Positions 1 to 10,895 are shown, numbered from the stretch's first letter. The stretch is DNA of 64,000 bases from JAIVJM01 sp963816985 (GCA_963816985.1 CAWFMF010000004.1:3906001-3970000), one strand, 5' to 3'. Numbers and translations: made by a program. The notes: generated by a model from the sequence alone, not told the origin.

Positions 1-1
1 C

Positions 2-3000
2 AGCGGGCTCGTGCTGGTAGACCTCATCACGTGGTGCTACGTCTTCGCGCCGGTGCAGAAGCGCATCATCTTCGGGAGCGTCAAGGAGCGCGAGACCAAC
101 GCGCCCATAGACGGGGCGCTCGTGCTCATGACGCACCAGAACTTCGACCCGAAGGTGACGATCCTCGCGGGCTCGATGGTGAACTTCACGAGCAAGTCCG
201 GCGGCTACTCGTTCTTCGACTTCACCCCCTCCTTCCAGGAGGGCGTCAACGTGACGGCCATTGACGACTCCTCGAACCGGCGCGGGAGCACCTTCGCCGT
301 GCCGCTCACCAACAACGGCGACGGCTACGTCGAAGGCCGCTTCGTGCAGGGCTTCGCGGGATTTCTGGTCGCCAAGGGCAACATCATTCTGCCGAAGGCG
401 GTGCAGGAGGACGGCTTCAAGCCGCCCCCGGCGCTGACGGCTTATGGCCGCCAGATGCAGATTGAAGATAAGAACGACGACTCGCTCTTCAAGCTCAACG
501 TGACGCCCCTCGGCTCACCCGTCCGCGTCTACATCGTGTCGAACGTGCCGCTGACCCAGATTTCGGGCAAGCTCGTGCAGACGGGATTGGAGCCGAAGGA
601 ACTGACGTGGACGCCTGAAAGCTCGACCATCTATTACACCGACCTCAAGTTGAGCGCCGAAGGCAGCTACACCGTCACCGCGACCGGCGCGACCGCCAAC
701 GACCCGCGCTCGACCTCGACCATCAACTACAACTTCATCTGCCTCCGCAACCCGAACACGCGGCCACCCCTTGAAGGCGCGCCGAAAGTCCTTTCGATCA
801 CGCCCGCCGACGGCAGCACCGACGTGGACATGACCGGCGACATCCGCGTCGAGTTCAGCGAGCCGGTGCGCGGGCTCGTCGCCGGCGAGACCATCTACGT
901 CGAAGGGCCGAGCGGCAAGCACGGCGGAACCATCAGTTCGGGCGGCGTGGAGGTCAAGCCCGACTCGACGAACGTCTCCAGCATCATCTTCCGTCCGGCC
1001 CCGGCGCTCGTCGGCGGTGAGGATTACTGCGTGCAGGTGACGAGCGGGGTGAAGGACGACACGGGCCTTGCGCTCGACTCGGGGGCCGCGACCGAAGGCG
1101 GCGCGCCGCTCCCCGTCAAGAGTTGCTTCCGCACCTTCGAGGGGCTGTTGCTGACGCCGAACCCCGTCCCCGATCAAGGCGACCGCATCGCCGTCGCCGG
1201 GCAGTACGCCGTCACCACCTATCAGGAGTCTCAAGGCCGCTTCAAACTGAGCGTCTACGACATCAGCGAGCCGCACGCGCCCGCACGCGCCGGGAGTCTG
1301 ACGCTCCCGCAGTGGGCGTGGGGGTTGACGGCGGTCGAAGATCAGGCGTTGAACGTTGACGGCGAGGTCTACTCGCGCTTCGCCGTCGTCACCACCTCTT
1401 CGCCCTCGCCCAACCAACTCACCACACCCGCCAACCTCTGGATCATTGACCTCAGGGACGTGGCCGCGCCGAAGATTGCCGGAGTGGCCTCGCTCTATCT
1501 GCCGATTCAGGAGCCTGCGCTGCCGCACTCGGTGCGCGTCCTCGGCGGGCGCGCCTACGTCGGCAACATCACGGTGCGCGGCGTGATGGCCGTAGACCTC
1601 GCGCAAGCCATCAGGCTCTACAAGAACGGGCTGGGACGCCTCCCCGACGCGCCCAAAATCACGCCGGACGCGCAGGCCGTGATGCCGATGGCGGGCTACG
1701 CCCACGCGGCCAAGAAGCAGTCCATCCAGTTCGAGGAGGCACTAGATAAGCCGTCGTCGGCCATCGGCATTGACGTGCTCACGCAGTCGGTGCTGGCCCC
1801 CGGTTTTCAGGGCATGAAGATTGGCGGCACGATGCCCGTCGTCTACGCCGCCGACTCGGTGAGGAAGCGACTGGTGACGGTCGGCGTCCCCGAACACATG
1901 GACGGCCTCAACCGCCTCGTCGGCCCCGACCACAACGCCGACGACCGCGTTCTCGACCGCACTCAACTCGCGCCCGACGGGATGCCCCGCGCCGTGCGCG
2001 TCGTCCCGAACGTGCTCATCCCGCAGCGCGACGCCGCCGGGCAGCAGACGGGGGCGAAGCAGACGGACTTGGCCGTCGTCGTCGGCTTCCAACGCCTCTG
2101 GATTTTCGACGTGACGAAGAACGCCGGCGAGCAGAACATCGCGGCCAAGCAATTCCCCTCGAAGTCATTTCAAGAGCTTGACCCTGAGTTGACCGGCAAC
2201 GCCCGCAACGTCGAAGTCGAGGGCACGCTGGCCTACGCGGCCTTCGACAACCGCGTCGCCGTCGTGGACTTCTCCGACCCGGCCAACCCGCGCGTCATCG
2301 CCAAGATCAACGACCTCGACCTCGGCTACAGCTCCATCGCCGTCAAGGACGGCTTCGTCTTCACCCTCTCGCCTGAGAACGGCGGCCTGCGCGTCTCCAT
2401 CGCGCGCCCCGCGACGCAAGTCTTCGTCCACGGCCAGAGCCTCTCCGGGGGCGGCGGCGCGACGGGGCTGACCTGCTCGAACCCGGTGGTCATAGACCGC
2501 AAGACGCGCGTCATGCGGCAGAAGGCCGAAATCCTCTTCCAGATTTTCGGGCTCGACGCGGCAGCCAACGTCAACGTGACGATCTTCAAGGGCGACAACG
2601 CGGTCGGTACCGTCCCGGCGACCATCTCGCCTTCGAGCACCGACCGGGTCGTGAGCGGGAGGGCCGAGTGGTTCTCCGCCGAGCCCGTTGACCTCGACGC
2701 CTCCTACTCGGTGCAGGTCGGGGTCAACGCCGGGCAGGCCAGCGAGTTCCGCTCGCAGCGCGCCGCCGTCCCCTTCAGCTTCCTCATCGCCGAGTATCAG
2801 GGCGGCATCGGCTTCCAAGGGTCAGCCCCCATCAACTACGGCTACGTGCTCGGCACGAACTCGCAGGTCACTTTGGAGGTGGACACCAAGACCGTCGTCA
2901 GCGACCCGCGCACCTTCGGCCTCAACGTCGAGCGCGTGGATAATCCGGGTCTGGCCGACGGTCGCTACCCGTTCAAGCTGCGCGCGGTTTCCGCCGACGA

Positions 3001-6000
3001 CGGCACGCTCACGGACGAAGTGGCGGGCATCGTCTCGGTCGCCCGCGTGCCCGAAGAGATGCGCCGCCCCGGCAACACCGTCGTCAGCGACGTAGACCTC
3101 GGCAACGGCAGCCTCGGTCTCACGCACACCGACCTCTTCGTCAAGAACCGTGGCCTCTCGCTCGCCATCACCCGCTCTTACAACTCCGGGGCGGCGAACG
3201 TCTTCAGCCCCTTCGGCTACGGCTGGCACTACAACTATCAGGTGCTCCTGACCTACCACAAAGCGGCCCGCGAGTATGAGGTCACGGGCGGCGACGCCTC
3301 GCTGCAAAAGTTCAGCGAGGACAAGCTCACGAACGGCGAGATGCGGGCCGAAGCGCCCTTCCACGGGAAGCTCGTGAAGAACGCGGACGGGAGCTTCGAC
3401 TACTACACGAAGACTTACGTTAAGTACCACTTCCCCGGCGCGTTGGAGCGCGACTCCTTCAGCTATTACAACCAGGCGTACATCGGCAATCTCGAATACA
3501 TCGAAGACCCGAACAAGAACCGCATCGCACTCGACTACGACGAGTTGGGGCGCATCAAGAAGATCACCGACCCGTCGGAGTCGCGCTTCCTTGAGTTCCA
3601 GTACGAGGAGGCCGAGACGCCCTACGTCGGGGTCATCGCCCCGACGGCCAACATCAACAACCTCCGGGCCTGCGCGCGCGGCGAGCAGTTCGGCGTCCTG
3701 CGCAAGGGGCTCGCCAAGGCGCACGTCGGACTGGCGTGGCGCGTCAAGGAAATCAAGGCTCCGGGCGGGCTCCGCATCGAGTACGAATACGACCCCGACG
3801 GGAACTTGAAGACCGTCCGTCGCCACGGGCGCGACGGTATCAGTCAGGCGACCGGCGATGCGGTCTGGAACTACGAATACAAGCCCGACAACTCGGCCCA
3901 GACGACCGTTGACACGCGCCATCTCATGAAGGCCGCGATCAACCCGAACGGACGCCGGACGGACTACGAGTATCACGTTGACCAACTCGGCCTGCCGGTG
4001 AAGGCCATCGCCTTCCCCGGCGCGGCCAACGAGTTCGCCTACGAGTTGCAGAGCGGCAAGGTCGTCCGCGCCGGTGTGAGCGATGGTCGTGGCAACGGCA
4101 CGAGCTACACCTTCGACGAAAACGGCTACAACACCGGAGTCCGCGCCCCGCGCGGCGCGAACTACTCCTTCACCTTCAACAACGAGGGCTTGAAGACCAG
4201 CGAGACCGACCCCGAAGGAACCTCGATTAACTACGCCTACGATGCGCTCGGCAACGAGACCTCGCGTCGCATCACCGGCAAGAGCCTGAGCGTCACGCGG
4301 GCGGCCACCTATGACCCGCAGTTCAGCCGCCTGCTGTCGGAAACCGACTACAACGGGCGCACCACCTCCTACTCGATTGACGGCAGCGGCAACGTCACGG
4401 GCATCACGCTGCCGACGGGCCGCAGCATCCGCATGGCCTACACCGGCAAGGGCGATCTCACTTCGATCACCAACGAGCGCAACCTCAAGACGAGCCTCTC
4501 CTACGACGAATACGGCAACCCCGAGACTGTCACGCGCGAGGTCTCGCCGGGTAGCACGGTCACGCTCACGAGCACTTACGACGAGCGCAGCCGCCTGCGC
4601 TCCTCGACCGACTCGGTGCGCGCCAGTCTGTCGCACACCTACGACACGCACGAGCACGTCATCAGCACGACGACGACTGACCCGACCGGCTTCCGCGACT
4701 CGCACACGACCACCTACGTCAACAAGCCGATGGGGCAGGTCATGGCGATGTCCACGACCGGCGGGCAGCAGAGCTACTCGGTCTCCTACGAACTCGACGG
4801 CCTTGAGCGTCCCACGCAGCTCGTCGAGAGCGCCGGTGACGCGGGCGGCTTCACCCTCTCTCGGAGCTACGACGGCAACTCGAACCTGACGAGTGAGACC
4901 GACCGCCGGGGCGTGACCACCGCTTACGAGTACGACGGCCTCAACTTCCTGACCAAGCAGACCGTCAGCGGGCCTCACGGCTCGCCGGTCGAAACCTCCT
5001 ACGAACGCGACCTCGTCGGCAATGCCACCGGCATCACCGACATGTACGGGCAGAAGACGACGGTGGCCTACGACGGGCTGGGCCGCGAGACGGGCCGCAA
5101 CTTGCCGGGCGGCTACACCGAAGCCTACGCCCTCGACGGCAACGGCAACGTGCTCACGTTCACCGACCGGAAGGGGCGCGACACGACCTTCACCTACGAC
5201 CCGGTGAACCGCATGACCCTGCGGCGCGACCCGCTGGGCCGCACCGAAACGTGGGCGTACAACGACGACCCGGCCAACCGCGTGACCTACCTCCGCTCGC
5301 CGCAAGGCTTGAAGGTCGTCACGCAGACCGACGACCTCGGACGCCCGCTGCTCAGGCAGGAGTCCTTCGACTCGAACACCTACACGACCGCCTACGCCTA
5401 CAGCGGGCGCGACTGCACCGTCACCGATCCGCGTGGAACCGTGACGCGCAAGGAGCACTCGGCCTTCGGCGACCTCGGACGGCTCGAAGTACAGGGCGCG
5501 GACTTCAAGCAGGAGATGCACTACGCGGCCTTCGGCGCTGTGCTCAGCTACCGGGACGCGAAGGATCGCCAGACCACCTACACCGTCAACTCGCTCAACC
5601 GGCGGACGGGAGCCGCTTACCCCGGCGGCCACAGCGAATCCTGGAAGCACGACGGCGAAGGCAACCTCTTGGAGCACACGGACGCGCGCGGCGTGTCCGA
5701 GGTGATGACCTACGACAACGTGGGCCGTCTGCTCGGTCGCACGGTCGGCGGCACGTCCGTCCAGCGCATCCAGTACAACGACTCCGCGCCGAGCGAGACG
5801 CACCTCGACGCCAAGTCTCAGGCGACCGTCTACAAGTTCGACGGCCTCCACCGCCTCACCTCTGTGACCAACACCGAGGGCCGGACGAAGAGCTTGGAGT
5901 ACGACGGCATAGACCTCCTGAAGCAGAGCGATTACAAGCAGCAGTCGGCGGAGTTCGGCTACGACGCCGTGGGCCGCGTGACGACCGTCACCGACCGCGC

Positions 6001-9000
6001 GGGCCAAGTCGTCTCGATTAACTACGCGGACGCGGGCGGCACGACGCAGACGACCGTTGACCGGCGCGGCAACTCGCGCGTCAAGACCTACGACCCACTC
6101 GACCGGCTCGTGAAGGTGGCCGTCGCCGGGCAGCCCTTCGCCGCCTACGAGTACGACGGCAACGGGAACCAGACGGCGGCCTCGGACGGGCGGGCCAACC
6201 GCGTCGTTTATAAATACGACGCGCTCAACCGGCTCACCAACGCCGACCACTCCGGGCTGCGGGTCGAACGCTTCGACTACGACCGGGTCGGCAATCTGAC
6301 CTCGTACAACGACGGGCGCGGCGGCGCGCTCGGGATGACCTACGACGAGGCCGACCACCTCCAGACGCGCACCGACGGCGCGGGCCATACCACCCGCTTC
6401 AAGTTCGACGGCGAAGGGCTTTTGGTGGAGCAGGTCGCCCCGAAGGGCGACGGCTTCAAGACCTCCTACGAGTACAACGAACTGCGCTCGCTCAAGAAGG
6501 TGACGGACGCGGGCGGCGGGGCTTGGGAGTTCGGCTACGACGGCAACCAGAACCTTTCGAGCGTCAAGGACGCCAAGGGCAACACGGTCGTCTACACCTA
6601 CGACCCGATGAACCGCGTCAAGTCGAGGGCGCAGCCGCTCGGCATCTCGACCACTTACGGGTACGACCCGAACGGCAACCGCACCTCGGTCACGGACGGC
6701 AAGGGGCAGACGGCCACCTTCGGCTACGACAGCCTCGACCAGCAGACCTCGGCCTCCTTCGCCGGGGCGGCGGGCACGACCCCCATCACTTACGGGTTCG
6801 GCTACGACCCCGAAGGCAATTTCGTCGCCGCGTCCGAGACTGTGGGCGGAGCGGGCGTGCGCAGCTACTCGCGCACCTACGACGGGCGGAACCGCGTGCG
6901 CTCGACCACCGACGCCGCCAACCGCCGCGTCGAGTTCGACTACGACGGGGCCGACAATCTGACCTCAGTCAAGGGGGCCGACGGGAAGGTGACGGGCTAC
7001 GAGTACGACGCGCTGAACCGCCTCGCGGGGGCCTCGCTCCCCGGCGGCGGGACGGTCGGATTCGGCTGGTACGCCGACGGGCTGCTGCGGCAGGTCACCT
7101 ACGGCTCCGGCATGCAACGCAGCTACACCTACGACGAAGCCGACCGCCTGAGTTCGGTCGTCAACGACCTCGGCTCCGACCAGAGCGAAGGCTTCGCCTA
7201 CACCTACGACGCCAACGGCAACCGCGACTCCGAGACCCGCCGCTCCAACGGGCAGGCGACGCGCTCGCTGACCTACGGCTACGACAATCTTGACCGCCTC
7301 ATCTCGGTCGGCGCGCAGGGGACGGGAGGCACTTCGGCCTCGCTCTCCTACACCTACGACCCGGTCGGAAACCGCAAGACCGAGACGGGGACGAGCTTCA
7401 ACGGCCTGCCGGTCAACCACACATACGAGTACGACGCCCTCAACAGACTGACGAGCGCGAGCGGCTACGGGACGGGGGAACTCGTCTACCGCTACGACGG
7501 CAACGGCAACCTGACCGCCGTCACGCAGGCCGGGCAGCACCTCTCCGGCTACGAGTACGACGCGCGCGACCAACTCCGCCGCGTCACGGGCGACGCCGGG
7601 CAGGAGGTGGCGCGCTACGACTACGACCACGAGCGTCGTCGGACGGCCAAGTCGGTCGGCGGCGGCCCGCAGACGAACTACGTCTACGGTCACGAGGGCA
7701 TCATCAACGAGTTCAATGCCGAAGGGCAGTTGCTCAACCGCTACGACTACGGGGCGGACGGCCCCGTCCGCGGCGAACTCGACGGCGAGGGCGAGCGCTT
7801 CTACTTCAGCGACGCGCTCGGCTCTACCACGGCCCTCTCGCGCCGGAACGTCGGGAGCGGCGCGCAGCCCGCGACCCGTTACGAGTACGGCCCCTGGGGC
7901 GAAGTGCTCGCCGCCGGAGCCAGCGGCAACGCCGTCGGCTACACGGGGCAGCGGCTCGACTCCGAGACGGGCCTCATGCCCCTCGGCAACGGCGAACGTT
8001 ACTACTCGCCGGGCCTCGGTCGCTTCATGCAGCAGGACTCTCTGTCCGGCATCCTGGCGGCCCCCGCCTCACTCAACCGTTACGCCTACGTCAACGGCAA
8101 CCCGCTCACCTACACCGACCCGACCGGCCATCAGGCGCGCGAGCGTCGGGGCCGCATCTGGCAGGCGGCGCAGAACTTCGGGTTCAGGGAAGACGGGAAA
8201 AACAACTGGTGGAACGTCACCAAGAACGTCGCGGCGCAGACCGGCTATGACGTTTGGAACATCATCAGCTTCGGCGCGTTGGAGCGGCAGGAGGAGATTG
8301 AAGCGCAAGTCGCGGCGGGCGAAATCTCCAACTCCGAGGGCTGGCGCAAGACCTCTCTGAACCTCAGTCTTTCGATGGGCCAAGCGGCAGTGACTTTCGG
8401 CACGTTCGGGGTGGGAGCGCCGGCTGTGGCTGGCAGCGGCTTGGGGACGAGGATTCTCGCGGGCTCCGCCACCGCCGTCGGCGAGCAGTTCCTCTTCGAG
8501 ACGGCTGAGATCGCCACAGGGTTCCGCGAAGAGTATTCGTCGGCGAAGTCCTTGCTGGTGACCGCCGCCTTCGGGGGAGCCTTCGGGGCCGCTTTGCCGG
8601 GGCGCGCGGCCTCGACTCTGCACGCCGAGGGACGGGCCACCGTGATGAGCGACCTGCGCGCGCTCGGGGCCGAAGTCTCGGAGGCCGCGCAGAAGGCGAG
8701 GCAGGGCTTAAGCCGTGCGGGCGAGACCGCGCGCGAGAGCGTGCTGCCGCGCCTCAATCCGGCGAACTACAGGGTTGAGCCGGGCACACTCGGTTCCTCC
8801 GGCGGTAACATTGAATACATCGGGCCGAGGAGGGCCTCAGGCGCGGCGGACGAACTCCCGGAGTTCAGAACCGCCGACCCCAACGACCTGACCTTCTCGC
8901 AACGAACCGTGGACAACAACACGCACGATTACATCCGCGACATGACGCCCGATCCCGTGACGGGCAAGAACAACTGGGACTGGGAACGCTCCGGGCCGAT

Positions 9001-9265
9001 TCGGGTGATGGAGGTCAGAGGGCAGTTGGTCAGCTACGATAACCGGAGACTGCTCGCGGCCCAGCGGGCCGGGCTCAAGGAGATTCCGATTCAGCAGGTG
9101 CGTCCCCATGACATCATGCCCACCAAACAGGGGATGTCGAAAAAGACTTGGGAGCGGGCATACTATAAACGTCGCGCCGACCGGCGTAACATCGAGGAAG
9201 GCGGGGTAGTGCCTGAGCAGGGCTTGAGGCAGCAGCCGAGGATTAAGGAGCCCGGAGAAAGGTAG
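2..9265 (+). CDS. Giant RHS/YD-repeat polymorphic toxin, 5' end outside window
   Basis: The frame is open from base 2, so the gene begins upstream; more than 3,080 residues are visible. Counting from the GTG at 11, an Ig-like module (about 260-370) comes first, then a beta-propeller-like region with LVIVD-type repeats (about 390-800). An RHS N-terminal module containing ITRSYNSG lies near 1050, and YD repeats of the form YDxxGN or YDxLNRL run from about 1150 to 2560. The RHS core with ERYYSPGLGRF and NRYAYVNGNPLTYTDPTGH sits near 2660-2706. In known RHS toxins the shell encloses a variable C-terminal toxin; here the tail after DPTG (about 370 residues) ends in a ParB-like stretch with VMEVRGQLVSYDNRRLLAAQ, which suggests a nuclease-type tip. 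The next gene is a candidate immunity protein 8 bases downstream. Export is expected but the N-terminus is missing. The family is certain; the tip activity is inferred. Confidence 0.93.
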   Translation, partial: SGLVLVDLITWCYVFAPVQKRIIFGSVKERETNAPIDGALVLMTHQNFDPKVTILAGSMVNFTSKSGGYSFFDFTPSFQEGVNVTAIDDSSNRRGSTFAVPLTNNGDGYVEGRFVQGFAGFLVAKGNIILPKAVQEDGFKPPPALTAYGRQMQIEDKNDDSLFKLNVTPLGSPVRVYIVSNVPLTQISGKLVQTGLEPKELTWTPESSTIYYTDLKLSAEGSYTVTATGATANDPRSTSTINYNFICLRNPNTRPPLEGAPKVLSITPADGSTDVDMTGDIRVEFSEPVRGLVAGETIYVEGPSGKHGGTISSGGVEVKPDSTNVSSIIFRPAPALVGGEDYCVQVTSGVKDDTGLALDSGAATEGGAPLPVKSCFRTFEGLLLTPNPVPDQGDRIAVAGQYAVTTYQESQGRFKLSVYDISEPHAPARAGSLTLPQWAWGLTAVEDQALNVDGEVYSRFAVVTTSSPSPNQLTTPANLWIIDLRDVAAPKIAGVASLYLPIQEPALPHSVRVLGGRAYVGNITVRGVMAVDLAQAIRLYKNGLGRLPDAPKITPDAQAVMPMAGYAHAAKKQSIQFEEALDKPSSAIGIDVLTQSVLAPGFQGMKIGGTMPVVYAADSVRKRLVTVGVPEHMDGLNRLVGPDHNADDRVLDRTQLAPDGMPRAVRVVPNVLIPQRDAAGQQTGAKQTDLAVVVGFQRLWIFDVTKNAGEQNIAAKQFPSKSFQELDPELTGNARNVEVEGTLAYAAFDNRVAVVDFSDPANPRVIAKINDLDLGYSSIAVKDGFVFTLSPENGGLRVSIARPATQVFVHGQSLSGGGGATGLTCSNPVVIDRKTRVMRQKAEILFQIFGLDAAANVNVTIFKGDNAVGTVPATISPSSTDRVVSGRAEWFSAEPVDLDASYSVQVGVNAGQASEFRSQRAAVPFSFLIAEYQGGIGFQGSAPINYGYVLGTNSQVTLEVDTKTVVSDPRTFGLNVERVDNPGLADGRYPFKLRAVSADDGTLTDEVAGIVSVARVPEEMRRPGNTVVSDVDLGNGSLGLTHTDLFVKNRGLSLAITRSYNSGAANVFSPFGYGWHYNYQVLLTYHKAAREYEVTGGDASLQKFSEDKLTNGEMRAEAPFHGKLVKNADGSFDYYTKTYVKYHFPGALERDSFSYYNQAYIGNLEYIEDPNKNRIALDYDELGRIKKITDPSESRFLEFQYEEAETPYVGVIAPTANINNLRACARGEQFGVLRKGLAKAHVGLAWRVKEIKAPGGLRIEYEYDPDGNLKTVRRHGRDGISQATGDAVWNYEYKPDNSAQTTVDTRHLMKAAINPNGRRTDYEYHVDQLGLPVKAIAFPGAANEFAYELQSGKVVRAGVSDGRGNGTSYTFDENGYNTGVRAPRGANYSFTFNNEGLKTSETDPEGTSINYAYDALGNETSRRITGKSLSVTRAATYDPQFSRLLSETDYNGRTTSYSIDGSGNVTGITLPTGRSIRMAYTGKGDLTSITNERNLKTSLSYDEYGNPETVTREVSPGSTVTLTSTYDERSRLRSSTDSVRASLSHTYDTHEHVISTTTTDPTGFRDSHTTTYVNKPMGQVMAMSTTGGQQSYSVSYELDGLERPTQLVESAGDAGGFTLSRSYDGNSNLTSETDRRGVTTAYEYDGLNFLTKQTVSGPHGSPVETSYERDLVGNATGITDMYGQKTTVAYDGLGRETGRNLPGGYTEAYALDGNGNVLTFTDRKGRDTTFTYDPVNRMTLRRDPLGRTETWAYNDDPANRVTYLRSPQGLKVVTQTDDLGRPLLRQESFDSNTYTTAYAYSGRDCTVTDPRGTVTRKEHSAFGDLGRLEVQGADFKQEMHYAAFGAVLSYRDAKDRQTTYTVNSLNRRTGAAYPGGHSESWKHDGEGNLLEHTDARGVSEVMTYDNVGRLLGRTVGGTSVQRIQYNDSAPSETHLDAKSQATVYKFDGLHRLTSVTNTEGRTKSLEYDGIDLLKQSDYKQQSAEFGYDAVGRVTTVTDRAGQVVSINYADAGGTTQTTVDRRGNSRVKTYDPLDRLVKVAVAGQPFAAYEYDGNGNQTAASDGRANRVVYKYDALNRLTNADHSGLRVERFDYDRVGNLTSYNDGRGGALGMTYDEADHLQTRTDGAGHTTRFKFDGEGLLVEQVAPKGDGFKTSYEYNELRSLKKVTDAGGGAWEFGYDGNQNLSSVKDAKGNTVVYTYDPMNRVKSRAQPLGISTTYGYDPNGNRTSVTDGKGQTATFGYDSLDQQTSASFAGAAGTTPITYGFGYDPEGNFVAASETVGGAGVRSYSRTYDGRNRVRSTTDAANRRVEFDYDGADNLTSVKGADGKVTGYEYDALNRLAGASLPGGGTVGFGWYADGLLRQVTYGSGMQRSYTYDEADRLSSVVNDLGSDQSEGFAYTYDANGNRDSETRRSNGQATRSLTYGYDNLDRLISVGAQGTGGTSASLSYTYDPVGNRKTETGTSFNGLPVNHTYEYDALNRLTSASGYGTGELVYRYDGNGNLTAVTQAGQHLSGYEYDARDQLRRVTGDAGQEVARYDYDHERRRTAKSVGGGPQTNYVYGHEGIINEFNAEGQLLNRYDYGADGPVRGELDGEGERFYFSDALGSTTALSRRNVGSGAQPATRYEYGPWGEVLAAGASGNAVGYTGQRLDSETGLMPLGNGERYYSPGLGRFMQQDSLSGILAAPASLNRYAYVNGNPLTYTDPTGHQARERRGRIWQAAQNFGFREDGKNNWWNVTKNVAAQTGYDVWNIISFGALERQEEIEAQVAAGEISNSEGWRKTSLNLSLSMGQAAVTFGTFGVGAPAVAGSGLGTRILAGSATAVGEQFLFETAEIATGFREEYSSAKSLLVTAAFGGAFGAALPGRAASTLHAEGRATVMSDLRALGAEVSEAAQKARQGLSRAGETARESVLPRLNPANYRVEPGTLGSSGGNIEYIGPRRASGAADELPEFRTADPNDLTFSQRTVDNNTHDYIRDMTPDPVTGKNNWDWERSGPIRVMEVRGQLVSYDNRRLLAAQRAGLKEIPIQQVRPHDIMPTKQGMSKKTWERAYYKRRADRRNIEEGGVVPEQGLRQQPRIKEPGER

Positions 9266-9273
9266 GGTCGGCC

Positions 9274-9783
9274 ATGGGGTTGGAAAACGAGGCGGCGGAA
9301 TTGCTCCTGCGGAAGTGGAAGGACGAGCAGTGTCCTCTCGTCAACGGGGTCACGCTCGGCAACGGCGAAGTATACGCGCTGGAGTTGAGCAGGGTCAGAG
9401 AAGGGGAGAGCTATGCTTTGCACCTCCGACCGGGGAAGCGCACGAACCTCGCCTCCTTGCAGGAGGCAGGCTCCCTGTGGTGGACAGACGTGACTGAGCT
9501 TGATGAGGTCGAAGCTCCCGGCACGGGCCTGCGCGTCTGCGGCGGCGAGGGGGGGCAGGGCGCGGACGGCTTTATCGCCGTGTCGCGGGTCGAGGACGGC
9601 GGCCTGCAATGGGTGGCGTTCTTCGATAACGCGAACCCCTTCGTCGAGCTGCGGCTGACGGAGACGCAGGTGCACGCCGTCACGACGCTCGACGACAGGT
9701 GGACTTTCGACCTCGTGCAGCCCGGAGAGGTGACCGTGGAGGCGGGGGACCCGAAAGGGAGGAGCATCAAAAGAGACTCCTAA
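9274..9783 (+). CDS. Putative immunity protein for the upstream RHS toxin
   Basis: This encodes 169 residues starting at an ATG eight bases after the RHS stop, with purine-rich sequence (GGAGAAAGG) ahead. It has no signal peptide or membrane segment, is acidic, and is rich in beta-type stretches; I recognise no domain. In polymorphic toxin loci the gene immediately 3' of the toxin tip usually encodes the cognate immunity protein, and a soluble cytoplasmic protein would fit a nuclease tip. The function is therefore inferred from position and size only. Its stop overlaps the stop of the convergent histidine kinase gene by four bases, so the two transcripts meet tail to tail. Confidence 0.75.
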   Translation: MGLENEAAELLLRKWKDEQCPLVNGVTLGNGEVYALELSRVREGESYALHLRPGKRTNLASLQEAGSLWWTDVTELDEVEAPGTGLRVCGGEGGQGADGFIAVSRVEDGGLQWVAFFDNANPFVELRLTETQVHAVTTLDDRWTFDLVQPGEVTVEAGDPKGRSIKRDS

Positions 9784-10895
9784 GCCTCTTGGGGACGCTG
9801 CTCGCGCCAGTCCGAGGCGGGCCGAAAGGGAAGGTCAACCGTGACGGTCGTGCCCGCGCCGGGGCGGCTCGACAACTCGAAGCGTTGGCGCGAGCCGTAG
9901 AGATACTGAAGCCTCGCACGCATGTTGGCGAGCCCGATCCCGCCGTTCGCCTCGGCGCTCACGCCTTGCTCGATGCCGCGCCCGTCGTCGCTCACGACGA
10001 CTTGCAACATCTCGCCTTCGCGCCGCGCCAGAATCTCGATCAACCCGCCCCCGCCGCCCGGCAGAATGCCGTGGAGGATGGAGTTCTCCACCAGCGTCTG
10101 GAGCGTCATCGTGGGCACGCAGGCGTCGAAAGTCTGCGGGGCAATCTCGGTTCGCACCTCGAACCGCCCCGGAAACCGCGCGCTCATAATCTGGACGTAC
10201 CTGTGGACGAACTCCAACTCCTCGCGCAGGGTCGTCTCCTGCTGGCCCATCTCGTAGAGGCTGATGCGCAGCATGTCGCTCAGGTTGAGCACCGTGCGCT
10301 CGGCCTCGGCTTGGTCGCGGTAGATGAGGCTGGCGATGGTGTTGAGTGAGTTGAAGAGGAAGTGCGGTTGGAGCTGCGTCTTCAGCAATTGCAACTGCGC
10401 CTGTTGGAGCCTGAAGGCGCGCTCGCTGGACTCGCGGTAGTGGAGGATGGCTTGGTGCACGGCGAGGATGCTCATGTAGGCGACGATGCCGTTGAAGACG
10501 AAGCTCAAGGGGCCGTCGAGTCGCGGCAACTCTTTCGCCGAGGCGTCGAACCCGCCCGGCATGAGGACGGCCAGCGCAAGATGGTAGATGAGCGTCTGCG
10601 CCGCGGCGAACAGAAAGCTGAGGCAGAAGTGGAGCAGCAGATGCCGCGCGAGGCGCGGGCGTTCGATCAGCCAACGCCGGCTGACGAACAGAATCAAAGG
10701 CGTCAGCGCGGCCCAGGAGTACGTGCCGAGCGCCAACTTGAACAGCACCTGACTGAAGGGGAGAGGGTTCTGTGAGGTGGAATTATAAAAATAGACCTGC
10801 GGGACGAAGAGAAGGAATTTGACAGTGAAGATTAAAACGATGAGCAGCGCCGCCACGCCCTTCGGCACCGCCTTCGTCTGCACGCTCATCTTCAT
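9780..10895 (-). CDS. LytS/YehU-type sensor histidine kinase
   Basis: The product has 371 residues. About four hydrophobic segments occupy residues 15-160, followed by a short coiled region and the His_kinase (PF06580) signature LQPHFLFNSLNTIASL near residue 195, whose histidine is the phospho-acceptor. A C-terminal HATPase domain follows, with an N-box around TLVENSILHGI and the glycine motif DDGRGIE. No extracellular sensor domain is visible, so the membrane bundle itself probably senses the signal. The gene lies 30 bases downstream of the LytTR response regulator and is almost certainly co-transcribed with it as a two-component pair. The signal and targets cannot be read from the sequence. 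Confidence 0.92.
   Translation of the reverse strand: MKMSVQTKAVPKGVAALLIVLIFTVKFLLFVPQVYFYNSTSQNPLPFSQVLFKLALGTYSWAALTPLILFVSRRWLIERPRLARHLLLHFCLSFLFAAAQTLIYHLALAVLMPGGFDASAKELPRLDGPLSFVFNGIVAYMSILAVHQAILHYRESSERAFRLQQAQLQLLKTQLQPHFLFNSLNTIASLIYRDQAEAERTVLNLSDMLRISLYEMGQQETTLREELEFVHRYVQIMSARFPGRFEVRTEIAPQTFDACVPTMTLQTLVENSILHGILPGGGGGLIEILARREGEMLQVVVSDDGRGIEQGVSAEANGGIGLANMRARLQYLYGSRQRFELSSRPGAGTTVTVDLPFRPASDWREQRPQEA

Noticed and set aside
2822..6388. A 1,188-codon open frame on the minus strand
   Set aside because: It lies entirely antisense to the RHS repeats and has Arg/Val-rich shadow composition with no recognisable domain. It is a by-product of the GC-rich codon pattern.
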